A DNA stretch of 64,000 nucleotides, taken from positions 186,001 to 250,000 of the forward strand of contig NZ_JALIEC010000005.1 of assembly GCF_022867865.1 (NCBI RefSeq), given 5' to 3'. The DNA is from Phaeobacter sp. J2-8 (GTDB taxonomy: Bacteria > Pseudomonadota > Alphaproteobacteria > Rhodobacterales > Rhodobacteraceae). A program made the translations under genes and the position numbers. This document shows positions 1 to 7,919 of the stretch, in pieces. Below the pieces are notes generated by a model that had not been told where the DNA came from, did not search any database, and saw only the letters and a program-made list of their open reading frames with translations. The first letter of the stretch is position 1; each line of letters starts with the position of its first letter.

Positions 1-152
1 TCCAGCCGGTCACGGGTCAGCGGCGCATTGCCGCCGCCGACCCCAAGCATCAGCATCAATTCCGCCAGCGTCAGCGCCCAGAATTCCGCCGGGCGCAGAC
101 CCAAACCGCGCAGACCCGCCGTCATCAATCGGGGCCAGTTGATCCGGTTCAC
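1..152 (-). CDS. GTA tail assembly chaperone-like protein g10.1 (partial)
   Basis: Only the first 50 or so codons are inside the window; the gene runs off the left edge. The reading begins V-N-R-I-N-W-P-R-L at a GTG whose bases overlap the TGA stop of the upstream g10 gene (GTGA, 4-base overlap). The peptide has the W-P-x-L-M and L-R-P-x-E-F-W-x-L-T pattern of the small phage tail assembly chaperone family (DUF2376) that follows g10 in Rhodobacter capsulatus-type gene transfer agents. In tailed phages such chaperones bind the tape measure protein during tail assembly. The assignment rests on position plus this pattern. Confidence 0.8.
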   Translation of the reverse strand, partial: MNRINWPRLMTAGLRGLGLRPAEFWALTLAELMLMLGVGGGNAPLTRDRL

Positions 153-472
153 ACCGCCTCCTCAGGCACCATGAAGGCCCGTGCCAACAATTCTGCCGCG
201 ACCTTGGCCGCGCCAATCGGCCCCCCCGCGATCTCGGCCTGAACCAGATCGCGGGGCCCACCGGACCATCCGCCGCCGCGCAACCCCGCCACAATCAGCG
301 CCAGCACATCGCGACCCGAAAACTGACCGGTCTCGAAACGCTCCACCAGATCCACCAGTGATCCGGTCTCCAGCGCCTCTTCCAGCTCGGCCAATGCACC
401 CAGGGTCAGCTTGAGCACATGCGCCGTGCCGTCGATGGTCAGCATGACCTCGCCCCTCCACGGATTGGTCAT
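149..472 (-). CDS. GTA protein g10 (GTA-gp10 tail family)
   Basis: A 107-residue protein, the usual size of RcGTA g10. It reads as a compact alpha-rich protein with T-L-G-A-L-A-E-L-E-E near residue 25 and a conserved G-L-R-G-G-G-W near residue 65, as in the GTA-gp10 family found after the major tail protein. Its likely role is tail morphogenesis in the cytoplasm. It starts 3 bases after the g9 stop and overlaps the g10.1 start by 4 bases, so translational coupling is likely. An in-frame internal ATG at residue 10 could be the real start, because no strong ribosome site distinguishes the two. Confidence 0.85.
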   Translation of the reverse strand: MTNPWRGEVMLTIDGTAHVLKLTLGALAELEEALETGSLVDLVERFETGQFSGRDVLALIVAGLRGGGWSGGPRDLVQAEIAGGPIGAAKVAAELLARAFMVPEEAV

Positions 473-475
473 TGC

Positions 476-889
476 TTACAGCGCCACGAAGGTCAGCTCA
501 CCCGCAGAGGCGAGTGAAAGCTCATATGTGGCTTCGCCATTATGGCTACCGGCATATTCCAGCCCGGTGACCTGAAACGGGCCTTCGATGGTGCCGAAAT
601 CCGGCACAATCACCTGAAAGTCCGGCACTTCGCCGTCAAAGAAGATCTGACGCGCGCGTTCATCCGTGGCGTCGTCCTTGAAAATCCCGGCACCGGAGAT
701 TGCTGCGCTTTTCACGCCAGCCCCGCCAAGAAGCTCACGCCAGCCCCCCGCACTCTCAAGCGATGTGACATCCACCGCCTCTGCATTGAAACTGATACGT
801 GTGGCGCGCAGCCCCACCATGGTTTCGAATTGCCCAGCGCCGCTGAGATCGACCTTGATCAAAAGGTCCTTACCGTTTTGTGCAGCCAT
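476..889 (-). CDS. GTA major tail protein g9 (TP901-1 family)
   Basis: A 137-residue protein of the TP901-1-type major tail protein family, which polymerises into the tail tube. The family-typical N-terminal A-A-Q-N-G-K-D-L-L-I-K and the central V-D-V-T-S-L-E-S-A-G segment are visible. The length matches RcGTA g9. It lies between g8 and g10, as in known GTA clusters. The ATG at 889 is the only sensible start and the frame is complete. Confidence 0.9.
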   Translation of the reverse strand: MAAQNGKDLLIKVDLSGAGQFETMVGLRATRISFNAEAVDVTSLESAGGWRELLGGAGVKSAAISGAGIFKDDATDERARQIFFDGEVPDFQVIVPDFGTIEGPFQVTGLEYAGSHNGEATYELSLASAGELTFVAL

Positions 890-913
890 GTTACGTACTC
901 CGCTTTATAAGGT

Positions 914-1324
914 TCAGTTGTCTTCGACACGGGCGCGAAAGATCATATCGATCCGCCGCGTTCCGGCTGTGGTGTCTCGTGTGGCCTTGGCCCTCTGAAA
1001 CCAGAGCCCGACCAAACTTCCGCGCGACAGGGCAAGGGCGGGATCGTCCAAAGCATCGCTCACCGCGACCGCCGCTTCTTTGGCTTGTTGAAATCCCGGC
1101 GCATCGGTGATGATGGAAATTCCGATGTCATGTGCCGCGCCGTTGCCGGTCTGATCCGACCGGTCGCGTGCGGTTTCCGTGCCCAGCGTCACATAGATCG
1201 ACGGCAGGCTGCCGGATGGGATCGCATCGTAAATCGCACTGCCGACAATCGCGCCAAGCGCCGCGTCAGCCGACAGATGTTGATAAAGTGCCGTCTGCAA
1301 TGCAACGGCCACCGCGTAACTCAT
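914..1324 (-). CDS. GTA tail protein g8 (DUF3168)
   Basis: A 136-residue protein of the DUF3168 family, the tail-completion or tail-terminator proteins of HK97-like phages and GTAs. The frame stays open well upstream of 1324. I chose the start beginning M-S-Y-A-V because its ATG overlaps the g7 stop in an ATGA arrangement and because family members begin with a helix of the type A-L-Q-T-A-L-Y. A conserved A-x-H-D-I-G-I-S-I segment lies near residue 65. Its likely role is joining the tail tube to the head completion ring. Confidence 0.88.
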   Translation of the reverse strand: MSYAVAVALQTALYQHLSADAALGAIVGSAIYDAIPSGSLPSIYVTLGTETARDRSDQTGNGAAHDIGISIITDAPGFQQAKEAAVAVSDALDDPALALSRGSLVGLWFQRAKATRDTTAGTRRIDMIFRARVEDN

Positions 1325-1659
1325 GGTGTCAGCTCCTCTTCGGTGAAACAAATCAGATGGCGCGCGCCGGGGTCGCGTTCGGCGACCGCCTCGATACGCC
1401 AGACGCGGGGGCCCTCGCGGAAACGCTGTCCCGCCGCGGGGCGTGCCGGATCGCCCATCGGGGCGGCACGCACGATCATGCGATAGGCCGTCACCGACAC
1501 CGGCGCCGCAGCCCCACGTGTCGCGCGCCCGCTTCGCGCCGATACATCCGCCCAGATCGTGCCCTGCGGCATCCACATCCGGTCAAAGCCACCGGCCCCA
1601 TCCGGCACATCCTGTGCAGTCTCCAGCACCAGAGCGCGGTTCAATCGTGGCGTGCTCAT
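1321..1659 (-). CDS. GTA head-tail adaptor g7
   Basis: A 112-residue head-tail joining protein (Phage_H_T_join family). The protein begins with P-R-L-N-R-A-L-V-L-E and carries the family's W-A-D-V-S-A-R-S-G strand near residue 35 and a C-terminal F-x-E-E-E. It sits between g6 and g8 and overlaps each by 4 bases (ATGA), so the three are probably translated as a coupled block. The role is assembly of the connector between portal and tail. Confidence 0.88.
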   Translation of the reverse strand: MSTPRLNRALVLETAQDVPDGAGGFDRMWMPQGTIWADVSARSGRATRGAAAPVSVTAYRMIVRAAPMGDPARPAAGQRFREGPRVWRIEAVAERDPGARHLICFTEEELTP

Positions 1660-2258
1660 GCTCTGCCCCCTGTCAGACCGACCCGCATCATCCGATAGCG
1701 TTCGATCAAAGAGGTGACACCAAACGGCATACAGCCCTGGCCCAATGCGGTCTCGTCGCGGTACTCATAGTAATGCGCCGCCAGCAGCATCACCGCCTGC
1801 CCCAAATCGGCTGGCAGCCCCGCCCAGTCCGGCGCATATCCGGCGGTAAAGCGGACAACCGCGCGCCCATTGGTCGCGATGGTCGGAAGACAACTTCCCC
1901 GCGCCGCCAATTGCGGACGCTGCGAATCTTCGATCAACCGATAGACAGCGGGATCGACAATTGTGCTTTGGTCATCGCCATCCAACAAGGCGACCTCGGT
2001 CAGGGTCGTGATGGGCGCGACCGGCAACACCTGGGCGGCCCCGTCCTGCCAAGCGCTCACCCGAAAGGCAAAATTCCGTGAAATCAGCACCTTGCCAGTG
2101 CGTGATTCAATTGCTGCAATCGCCGCCCGCAGAAAGCTCTGCAAAACCGCATCCTGGACTGTCGCCCCGCTAAACCCGCTGCCCAGCCGCAGATGGGTCT
2201 TGAACTCCTCCACCGGCAGTGCCGCCACCGGCACATTGGTCTCTTCTACCAACATCAT
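1656..2258 (-). CDS. GTA head-tail connector g6
   Basis: A 200-residue connector protein of the phiE125 gp8 / gp6-like family. The recognisable part begins V-P-V-A-A-L-P-V-E-E-F-K-x-H-L-R and continues with A-A-I-A-A-I-E-S-R-T-G-K, the family's helical core. The open frame extends upstream to 2387, but I start at the tandem ATGs at 2258/2255, where GGAG lies about 9 bases upstream. A less likely start is the ATG at 2306, which would add the segment M-A-K-A-K-G-R-A-A-G. The gap to the capsid gene is the longest inside this cluster and holds a hairpin. Confidence 0.85.
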   Translation of the reverse strand: MMLVEETNVPVAALPVEEFKTHLRLGSGFSGATVQDAVLQSFLRAAIAAIESRTGKVLISRNFAFRVSAWQDGAAQVLPVAPITTLTEVALLDGDDQSTIVDPAVYRLIEDSQRPQLAARGSCLPTIATNGRAVVRFTAGYAPDWAGLPADLGQAVMLLAAHYYEYRDETALGQGCMPFGVTSLIERYRMMRVGLTGGRA

Positions 2259-2411
2259 CTTTGCAAACTCCATCATGCCTGCTGCCCGACCTTTTGCCTT
2301 GGCCATCAAAACTGACTTCAAATCTGGCACCGTGGTTTCAGGCGCGCGCCACCCGCGTTGCTCGAACGGAGGGGAGCAGCCAGCCAACGCCGGTCAATCG
2401 ACGCGCGCCCA

Positions 2412-2435
2412 CCGGGGAACATTGCTGTCCCCCGG
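2412..2435 (-). other. GNRA-capped stem-loop after the GTA capsid gene
   Basis: On the minus strand this is a 10-base-pair stem (one G-U pair) closed by a GCAA tetraloop, 15 bases past the capsid stop codon and about 150 bases before the g6 start. No U-run follows, so it is unlikely to be a complete intrinsic terminator. It could protect the upstream capsid message from 3' exonucleases or cause partial attenuation. Confidence 0.6.
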
Positions 2436-2450
2436 CCTCACAGCCCCGGT

Positions 2451-3629
2451 TTAGGAGGCCGCGAAGCGCAATACCTTGATGGCAGCAAAGTCGCTGACGT
2501 CACCGCCGACACGTTTGGTGGCATAGAACAGGACATTCGGCTTGGCCGAGAACGGATCGCGCAGCACCCGCAGGTCCGGACGTTCCGCCACGGTATAGCC
2601 GGCGGCAAAGTCGCCAAAGGCAATCGAATCCGACCCGCTGGCAATGTCCGGCATATCCTCGGCAATCAGCACCGGGTATCCTAACAGACGCGCAGGCTCT
2701 CCCGCCGCAAGACCATCCGACCACAGGAACCGACCATCGCCGTCCTTCAGCTTGCGGACTTCACCGGCCGTCTTGGAATTCATCACAAAGGTGCCGTTCG
2801 CCCGGTATGTCGCGCCCAGCGCATAGACCAGATCAATGATCGCATCCCCGTTGCCCAACGCGCCATCGGTGCCGGTCGCCACATAGCCCAGTGAATCCCA
2901 GGCCCAGACATTGTTGGCGACAATGGTATGGGTCAGAAAACCGGTTGGCTTGTCGATGCCATCGCCACTGACAAAGGCCGCAGCCTCGGCACGGGCGAAT
3001 TTTTCGGCAATGCGCCCCGCCAGCCAGCTTTCAATGTCAAACGCGGCATCGTCCAGCAATCGCTGCGACGCTTTGGGCAGCGCCGAAAGCTCGTGCAGCG
3101 GGATGGTGATCCGGTCAATGGTCGGCGTGCCGGTTTCCGACGTGGCACCGGTCTCGGTCGCCCAGCCCGCCCCGATGTCGCTGGTGTCGATCAGCACATC
3201 GTATGATGTGGCCTCGACATTCACCACGCTGGCCACCGCACGGATCGACGCACCGGATTGCAGTACCGATTTGATGGTGTCTGACATCTGCGGATCGACC
3301 AGATAGCCGCCATCGCTGTTCACGGCCGTCGACATCGACTTCTGGTCCAGCTCCAGACCCCGCAGGCCGTCATCGTCCCCCGACCGCAGATAGGCATCAA
3401 ACGCTTTCTGGTGCGGGGCTTCATAATCGGTTGCGGCCAGAACCGGGCGCGCAGCGGCAAGGGTCTTGCGTTCAAACATTGTCATTTTCTCTTCCTGCTT
3501 CAGAACTCGGGTCTTGATCTCGGCCTGAAAGGCCTTCAACTCACTCACAAAGCCGCCAACCGCGCCCTTGATTTCTTCTGCGGGGGACAGACCTTCCCCG
3601 CCCGCTGCCTTCGCATCGGTCATTTCCAT
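2451..3629 (-). CDS. GTA major capsid protein g5 (HK97 fold)
   Basis: A 392-residue HK97-type major capsid protein. Residues 1-100 form a charged, partly coiled-coil scaffold-like domain (delta domain). The mature shell protein probably begins near residue 98, where S-T-A-V-N-S-D-G-G-Y-L-V-D-P starts, a strongly conserved segment of the family. The downstream A-G-W-A-T-E-T pattern and C-terminal K-V-L-R-F-A-A are also typical. The prohead protease gene lies 27 bases upstream. AGGAG precedes the ATG at 3629 at good spacing; a second in-frame ATG lies two codons later. Confidence 0.95.
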   Translation of the reverse strand: MEMTDAKAAGGEGLSPAEEIKGAVGGFVSELKAFQAEIKTRVLKQEEKMTMFERKTLAAARPVLAATDYEAPHQKAFDAYLRSGDDDGLRGLELDQKSMSTAVNSDGGYLVDPQMSDTIKSVLQSGASIRAVASVVNVEATSYDVLIDTSDIGAGWATETGATSETGTPTIDRITIPLHELSALPKASQRLLDDAAFDIESWLAGRIAEKFARAEAAAFVSGDGIDKPTGFLTHTIVANNVWAWDSLGYVATGTDGALGNGDAIIDLVYALGATYRANGTFVMNSKTAGEVRKLKDGDGRFLWSDGLAAGEPARLLGYPVLIAEDMPDIASGSDSIAFGDFAAGYTVAERPDLRVLRDPFSAKPNVLFYATKRVGGDVSDFAAIKVLRFAAS

Positions 3630-3656
3630 GTGTTTTCTCCTGATGTTCCGCGCGGC

Positions 3657-4202
3657 CTAGTCTTCGCGGGCAATCTCGTGACGTGCTGCCGCAAAGACCG
3701 CCGCCAATTGCCGCAATGTGTCGCCCTCTGGGGTATCCCCCTTTGCCGCCACCCGCGCACTGGGCAACATCGGAAAGGTCACAAGCGACACTTCCCAAAG
3801 CTCCAGTTCCTGCAAGAGCCTCTGGCCCTTGTCGGTCTTCACCGCCTTTTTGGTGCGATACCCAATCGATAACCCGTCAATCGCGCCTGCCTGCAACAGC
3901 GCCGACGCCTCGCGTCCCTTGGCCACCGCGTCCAGAATGCGGCCTTTCACGCGCAGGCCCTGACCGTCTTCGGCCACTTCATCCCAGACCCCGATCGGTT
4001 GGGTCGGGTCATGCTGCCACAGCATGCGAACATGCCGCCCCTCGGCCGCCAGACGCTTCAGCGACGTCGCATAAGCGCCCTTTTGCACCACATCGCCCCC
4101 CTGGTCCTGTGCGCCAAACAGGCTGGCATAGCCTTCGATCACATGGCCATCCGTGACGCTCAACTCACCATCGAACCGCGCGAATTTTGTCTCAAGTTCC
4201 AT
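3657..4202 (-). CDS. GTA prohead protease g4 (S78 family)
   Basis: A 181-residue HK97-type prohead protease that should remove the capsid delta domain. The catalytic histidine is in L-W-Q-H-D and the serine in G-L-S-I-G-Y, in the right order and spacing for Peptidase S78. The frame is open to 4268, but the ATG at 4202 has GGAGAG just upstream and gives a start (M-E-L-E-T-K) matching GTA g4 proteins. The gene lies between portal and capsid as expected. Confidence 0.92.
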   Translation of the reverse strand: MELETKFARFDGELSVTDGHVIEGYASLFGAQDQGGDVVQKGAYATSLKRLAAEGRHVRMLWQHDPTQPIGVWDEVAEDGQGLRVKGRILDAVAKGREASALLQAGAIDGLSIGYRTKKAVKTDKGQRLLQELELWEVSLVTFPMLPSARVAAKGDTPEGDTLRQLAAVFAAARHEIARED

Positions 4203-4279
4203 CCCGCTCTCCACTTTCGTTCCCCCGTGGGCGGTGCTTTCACGCAGCACCGCCCAAACACAGCCCAATCACCGCCCAA

Positions 4280-4504
4280 TCACGGCACCGCCACCAAAAG
4301 GCCCTGAAACGCCTGCGCCAGGATCACCGCCACCACGCCATAGACCGTCAGCCACAGCCGCCGTTCCAAGCGTTCGATCATCTCTTCGATCCGATCGAGC
4401 CGCTTGTTCATCGCCGCGAATTGCAATTCCGCCACCCTTTCATGGGCCTCAAGCCGCAAGGCCGGTGCACAATCAAACGCCTCAAATCCAAACCGTTCAC
4501 CCAT
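4280..4504 (-). CDS. Small coiled-coil/membrane protein, GTA g3.5 position
   Basis: A 74-residue protein overlapping the end of the portal gene by 8 bases. Residues 15-50 are heptad-like and charged (N-K-R-L-D-R-I-E-E-M), and residues 51-72 form one hydrophobic membrane segment. It matches the position and size of the small g3.5 open frame in RcGTA. I do not know its function. Coupled translation and the conserved location support a real gene. Confidence 0.7.
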   Translation of the reverse strand: MGERFGFEAFDCAPALRLEAHERVAELQFAAMNKRLDRIEEMIERLERRLWLTVYGVVAVILAQAFQGLLVAVP

Positions 4505-5672
4505 CCTCGGCCTCCACTGGCAGCCCCAGAATGCGCCGCTTTTCAGCGGTGCTCAGGAAGTCCGCCGCCGAAACCCGCGACCATTGTGCCTCGCGCTCGG
4601 TGGCCAATGCGGGCACCTGATCCAGATCCGGCTTCAACTCGACCGCCTCACCGGCAAATCCGGCCAACCACGCGCCAAGCGCGGCCGTGACCCGCTCTGC
4701 CAAGGGCAGAACCGTCAGGCGATAAAACGCCCGGTTTGCCTCCTGGTAATTGGCATAGGTCGCATCCCCCGGGATCCCCAGCAGCATCGGCGGCACCCCG
4801 AAGGCCAGCGCAATTTCGCGCGCCGCCGCATCCTTGGTCTTGTGGAATTCCATGTCCGACGGGCTGAACCCCATCGGCTTCCAGTCCAACCCACCCTCCA
4901 GCAGCATCGGCCGCCCGGCGTTCCTGGCCCCGGTGTGATTGGCCTCAATCTCGCTCGACAACCGGTCAAACTGCTCGGCAGACATCGACGCCTGCCCATC
5001 CGCCCCGCGATAGACAATCGCACCACTGGGGCGCGCCGCATTGTCCAGCAACGCCTTGGACCAGCGCGACGCCGCATTATGCACATCCAGCGCCTGCGCC
5101 GCCGCCTGCATCGGCGAAAACCCATAGTGGTCATCCTGCGGATGGAAATTCTTCACATGGCAGATCGGGCTCAGCGCACCTGTCACGTCGAACCTGTGCT
5201 TGCGCCCACCGACGCTGTATTCATAGGCCACCGGCCAACCATCGCGCCCCGGCACCAGCGACATCCGATCCGACCGCAGCACATGCAGTTCCAGCGGCAC
5301 GCCCGTATCCCCCGAAACCGCCTCGACATAGCCATTGCCGCTCAGCAACAAATGCCCATATAGCGCCTCCAGCAATTCCGCCCGCCCCTGGGCCGGGTTG
5401 GGCCGTTTGACCAACGCCATCAGCGGATGTTCCTCATAGCGGCGACCGGTGTCCTGCAACACCAGCGGCAGCGCCGCCGCCGCCTCGGCAATCAGTTTGA
5501 CCGCGCGAAACCCCACCGGGTTGCCGGCAAATCCCGTCCGCGTCAACGACACCGCGTCCCTTGGGCTCCAGGCAACACGCCCAGACGTTTGATACGCGAC
5601 CACAGGGCCGGTCGCGCTTGCCTTGGCTTCCGGTACGATCTCTGATTTGTCCCGCCGCAAGAATTCAAACAT
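4497..5672 (-). CDS. GTA portal protein g3
   Basis: A 391-residue HK97-type portal protein forming the dodecameric DNA gate at one capsid vertex. Family marks include N-P-V-G-F-R-A-V-K-L-I-A-E near residue 55, H-P-L-M-A-L-V-K-R-P-N-P near 85, the G-N-G-Y-V-E loop, and a C-terminal G-V-P-P-M-L-L-G-I-P. The frame is open to 5816, but the start M-F-E-F-L-R-R at 5672 fits GTA portals and has GGGAG about 11 bases upstream. It is followed by the small g3.5 gene and the protease. Confidence 0.93.
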   Translation of the reverse strand: MFEFLRRDKSEIVPEAKASATGPVVAYQTSGRVAWSPRDAVSLTRTGFAGNPVGFRAVKLIAEAAAALPLVLQDTGRRYEEHPLMALVKRPNPAQGRAELLEALYGHLLLSGNGYVEAVSGDTGVPLELHVLRSDRMSLVPGRDGWPVAYEYSVGGRKHRFDVTGALSPICHVKNFHPQDDHYGFSPMQAAAQALDVHNAASRWSKALLDNAARPSGAIVYRGADGQASMSAEQFDRLSSEIEANHTGARNAGRPMLLEGGLDWKPMGFSPSDMEFHKTKDAAAREIALAFGVPPMLLGIPGDATYANYQEANRAFYRLTVLPLAERVTAALGAWLAGFAGEAVELKPDLDQVPALATEREAQWSRVSAADFLSTAEKRRILGLPVEAEDG

Positions 5673-5845
5673 CGCGTTACACGCTCCCTTTTGACACGTG
5701 GCGCCGGGCAAAATCTCACCCTCCGCCGGACCACCCCTGGCCCGACGTGTCCGCCACGCATTCGGATAATTCTGAAATGCCCCACATGCCGGGGCGTCTC
5801 GTTGCTCGCCAACCAATATGCTTCAAATTGGTTAAGGTCGCGCGA

Positions 5846-7213
5846 TCAGAGCGTACGCACCGCCGGTTTCGCACCGCCCTGCCCATCCAGCACCAATTCC
5901 GTCAAAGCCCAGACAAGCGCGTCGACCCGGTCCGGGCTTTTCTTGCCCTCGTACCCCTTCAGCGACATGCGGCACATCTGCTCTTCCAACTTGTGCAGCC
6001 CCGGCACATGTTTCACCCGGCCCTGCTCATAAAGCGCGGCCACCGGTTCGGCCCGCGCCACCTTGCCCCGGCTGGCATGGACAGATTTCATCGGCACAGC
6101 CCCATCCACCTGGCGCACCACCGCCTCAACCAGCGCACCGCCCTGATTGACCTCGGCAACAATCCTGTCGGCCTGAAACCGGTGATAGACCTCGACGGCC
6201 CGCTCTGCCCATGTGCGCGGGCTGGCCGCACCAATGCTGGCATCTTCCAGCACATGCACCTGCCAATCCTGCACCTCACCGGTCATTCGCACACCTGCCA
6301 CAACGATCCCGCATTCATCCGATCCCGCATGGCCGGACACCGGCGGATCCACCGCCACCACAATCCGGTCAAAGTCTCCGGTATTCGCATCCCGGCATTC
6401 ATCCAAAAGCGCATGGGTCCAAAGCGCGCCTTCAATATCGGTCAGCAATTCGCCGTCCAACTCTTGCCGCGCCAGCGCAGATCCCTTGTACCGCGCCCGC
6501 ACCTCTTCCAGAAACGACGCCGCCAGATGCGCCCGGTTCGCCTCGGTCGGGGCGCGCGTCACCACGGTCGAAGGCGACTCCAGGAGCGTCTTCAGCGCCT
6601 CCGCATTTCGCGGTGTCGTGGTGACACAGGCCTGCGGATGCTCGCCCAATCGCAGGGCAAACTGCAACATGTCCCAGGTATCTTCCCCCTTGGGCCATTT
6701 TGCCAATTCATCCGCCCAGGCGCCGTCGAACTGCGGCCCGCGCAGGGCCTCGGGGTCATTGGCCGAAAACGTATGTGCCACCGCGCCATTGGGCCAGATC
6801 AACCGGCGCTTGCTGGCCTCCCAATGTGGCCGTCGATCCGGTGGAGAAGATTGCAGAATACCGCTGTCGCCAAAGATCATGACATCGCGCACCTGATCAT
6901 AGGTCTCCCCCACCAGCGCCAATCGTTTGGCCCGCCCCGGATCACGTGGGCGGGCACCTTCGACCATACTGCGCACCCATTCGGACCCGGCGCGGGTCTT
7001 GCCCGCGCCGCGCCCGCCCAGCACCACCCAACTGCGCCACGCCCCCTCAGGCGGCAACTGGTGCGGATGCGCCCAGAACTCGAACAAAAAAGGGAGAGCC
7101 ATAAGCTCTCCCGCACCCAGATCATTCAGAAACGCGTCCTGCACCGCAGCATCTGCGCAGCTGAGCAAGACGGCACCCGATCTCAGATCGTGCCTGTTCA
7201 AGGTCGAGCCCAT
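5846..7213 (-). CDS. GTA terminase large subunit g2
   Basis: The packaging motor of the GTA. The N-terminal ATPase domain has a Walker A motif G-G-R-G-A-G-K-T at residues 66-73 and a Walker B-like G-A-W-A-D-E-L. The C-terminal RNase H-like nuclease domain begins around I-V-V-A-V-D-P-P. The start is uncertain. The ATG at 7102 has an excellent GGGAG site, but the family-conserved pattern leading to F-W-A-H-P-H-Q-L-P-P begins upstream of it, so I use the ATG at 7213. This makes it overlap g1 by 92 bases in another frame. Confidence 0.88.
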   Translation of the reverse strand: MGSTLNRHDLRSGAVLLSCADAAVQDAFLNDLGAGELMALPFLFEFWAHPHQLPPEGAWRSWVVLGGRGAGKTRAGSEWVRSMVEGARPRDPGRAKRLALVGETYDQVRDVMIFGDSGILQSSPPDRRPHWEASKRRLIWPNGAVAHTFSANDPEALRGPQFDGAWADELAKWPKGEDTWDMLQFALRLGEHPQACVTTTPRNAEALKTLLESPSTVVTRAPTEANRAHLAASFLEEVRARYKGSALARQELDGELLTDIEGALWTHALLDECRDANTGDFDRIVVAVDPPVSGHAGSDECGIVVAGVRMTGEVQDWQVHVLEDASIGAASPRTWAERAVEVYHRFQADRIVAEVNQGGALVEAVVRQVDGAVPMKSVHASRGKVARAEPVAALYEQGRVKHVPGLHKLEEQMCRMSLKGYEGKKSPDRVDALVWALTELVLDGQGGAKPAVRTL

Positions 7214-7463
7214 AGGCTCCGTCGATGGCGGCTTCTTTCCGTGCATATTCTGCAAGCTGCGACTCCGTTTCCATGGCCAGCTTCATCCAGCCGCGAATAT
7301 CCGCGACGGTTTTGCTGACGTCCTTCAATGTGTCGACTTCCCCGCATTGGACCCGTTTCTTCAGGTCTCTAAGCGCTGTCTCGAATTCCACGAGACTTTC
7401 CCGAACTACAACAAGCCTTGCCTCAAGGCGCTCCACGTCTCGTTTCGGGGTGATGAGAGTCAT
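7122..7463 (-). CDS. GTA small terminase-like protein g1
   Basis: A 113-residue, mostly helical and highly charged protein in the position of RcGTA g1, the first gene of the cluster. It probably binds DNA or the large terminase during packaging. Heptad-like stretches are seen from V-E-R-L-E-A-R-L through L-R-D-L-K-K-R-V. The ATG at 7463 has an AAGG site upstream. The frame is open to 7571, but the extension would cross the leader hairpin and lacks a ribosome site. Its end overlaps the g2 start region. Confidence 0.75.
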   Translation of the reverse strand: MTLITPKRDVERLEARLVVVRESLVEFETALRDLKKRVQCGEVDTLKDVSKTVADIRGWMKLAMETESQLAEYARKEAAIDGAYGLDLEQARSEIGCRLAQLRRCCGAGRVSE

Positions 7464-7511
7464 GTGATGATAGACCTTCCATGCTGACGGTTTCCCCCGT
7501 ATGAGCGACAC

Positions 7512-7546
7512 AAAAAAACGACCGCCCAGGTTTCCCCGGGGGCCGT
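7512..7546 (-). terminator. Intrinsic terminator-like hairpin in the GTA leader
   Basis: The minus strand shows a 12-base-pair GC-rich stem with a single bulged C, closed by a GAAA tetraloop and followed directly by a run of about seven U residues. It lies roughly 50 bases upstream of the g1 start. No coding gene on the minus strand precedes it, so it either ends a short upstream transcript or acts as an attenuator of the GTA operon. Confidence 0.65.
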
Positions 7547-7613
7547 TTGCCCATGTCGTCCAGCATGTCACAATCTATACGGGAATGCGGTCGCAATGTC
7601 AAGCCCACAGGGG

Positions 7614-7628
7614 TTAACACATTGTAAA
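7614..7628. promoter_or_regulatory. Possible CtrA-type box upstream of GTA g1
   Basis: TTAA-N7-TAAA matches 7 of 8 specified bases of the alphaproteobacterial CtrA consensus TTAA-N7-TTAA, about 150 bases upstream of g1. CtrA is needed for GTA expression in Rhodobacter capsulatus, but indirect control through other activators is known there, so this site may be chance. Confidence 0.25.
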
Positions 7629-7896
7629 TCAACCGTTTCTCAGATTGCGAAAGTATTCACCCCGACGGCACGACAGACATTTTTCCCACATCTTTTGACC
7701 TCGGACCGCATGAACCTCTCATTGCGTGTGACCCGCTACACGCCCTGATAACAGGCCGACCACCGCCCATGTGGATCAGGCGGCAAGATCGCCTTATCCC
7801 GCACCGTCAACGGGATCAGGGCACTGTTGACCAATGGATCTGCACACATCGACGCCCCCAAAAGACCCACCAAACACTCACGTGAAGCCCCCCGCA

Positions 7897-7919
7897 TGAC
7901 AATAGAATTATTACTGTCA
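7897..7919. promoter_or_regulatory. 23-base dyad with TGACA/TGTCA arms
   Basis: An inverted repeat TGACAnTA-N7-TAnTGTCA in an unusually AT-rich patch, about 85 bases before the start at 8003. The symmetry suggests a dimeric regulator site for the plus-strand gene or for divergent transcription towards the GTA cluster. I do not recognise the cognate regulator. Confidence 0.35.

Noticed and set aside
1-7463. Active prophage
   Set aside because: Gene order and sizes fit a GTA structural cluster; no integrase, repressor, replication or lysis genes and no attachment repeats are visible in the part present.
7423-7632. Possible leader peptides across the GTA leader hairpin
   Set aside because: Frames cross the hairpin but lack ribosome sites; one is merely an upstream extension of g1.
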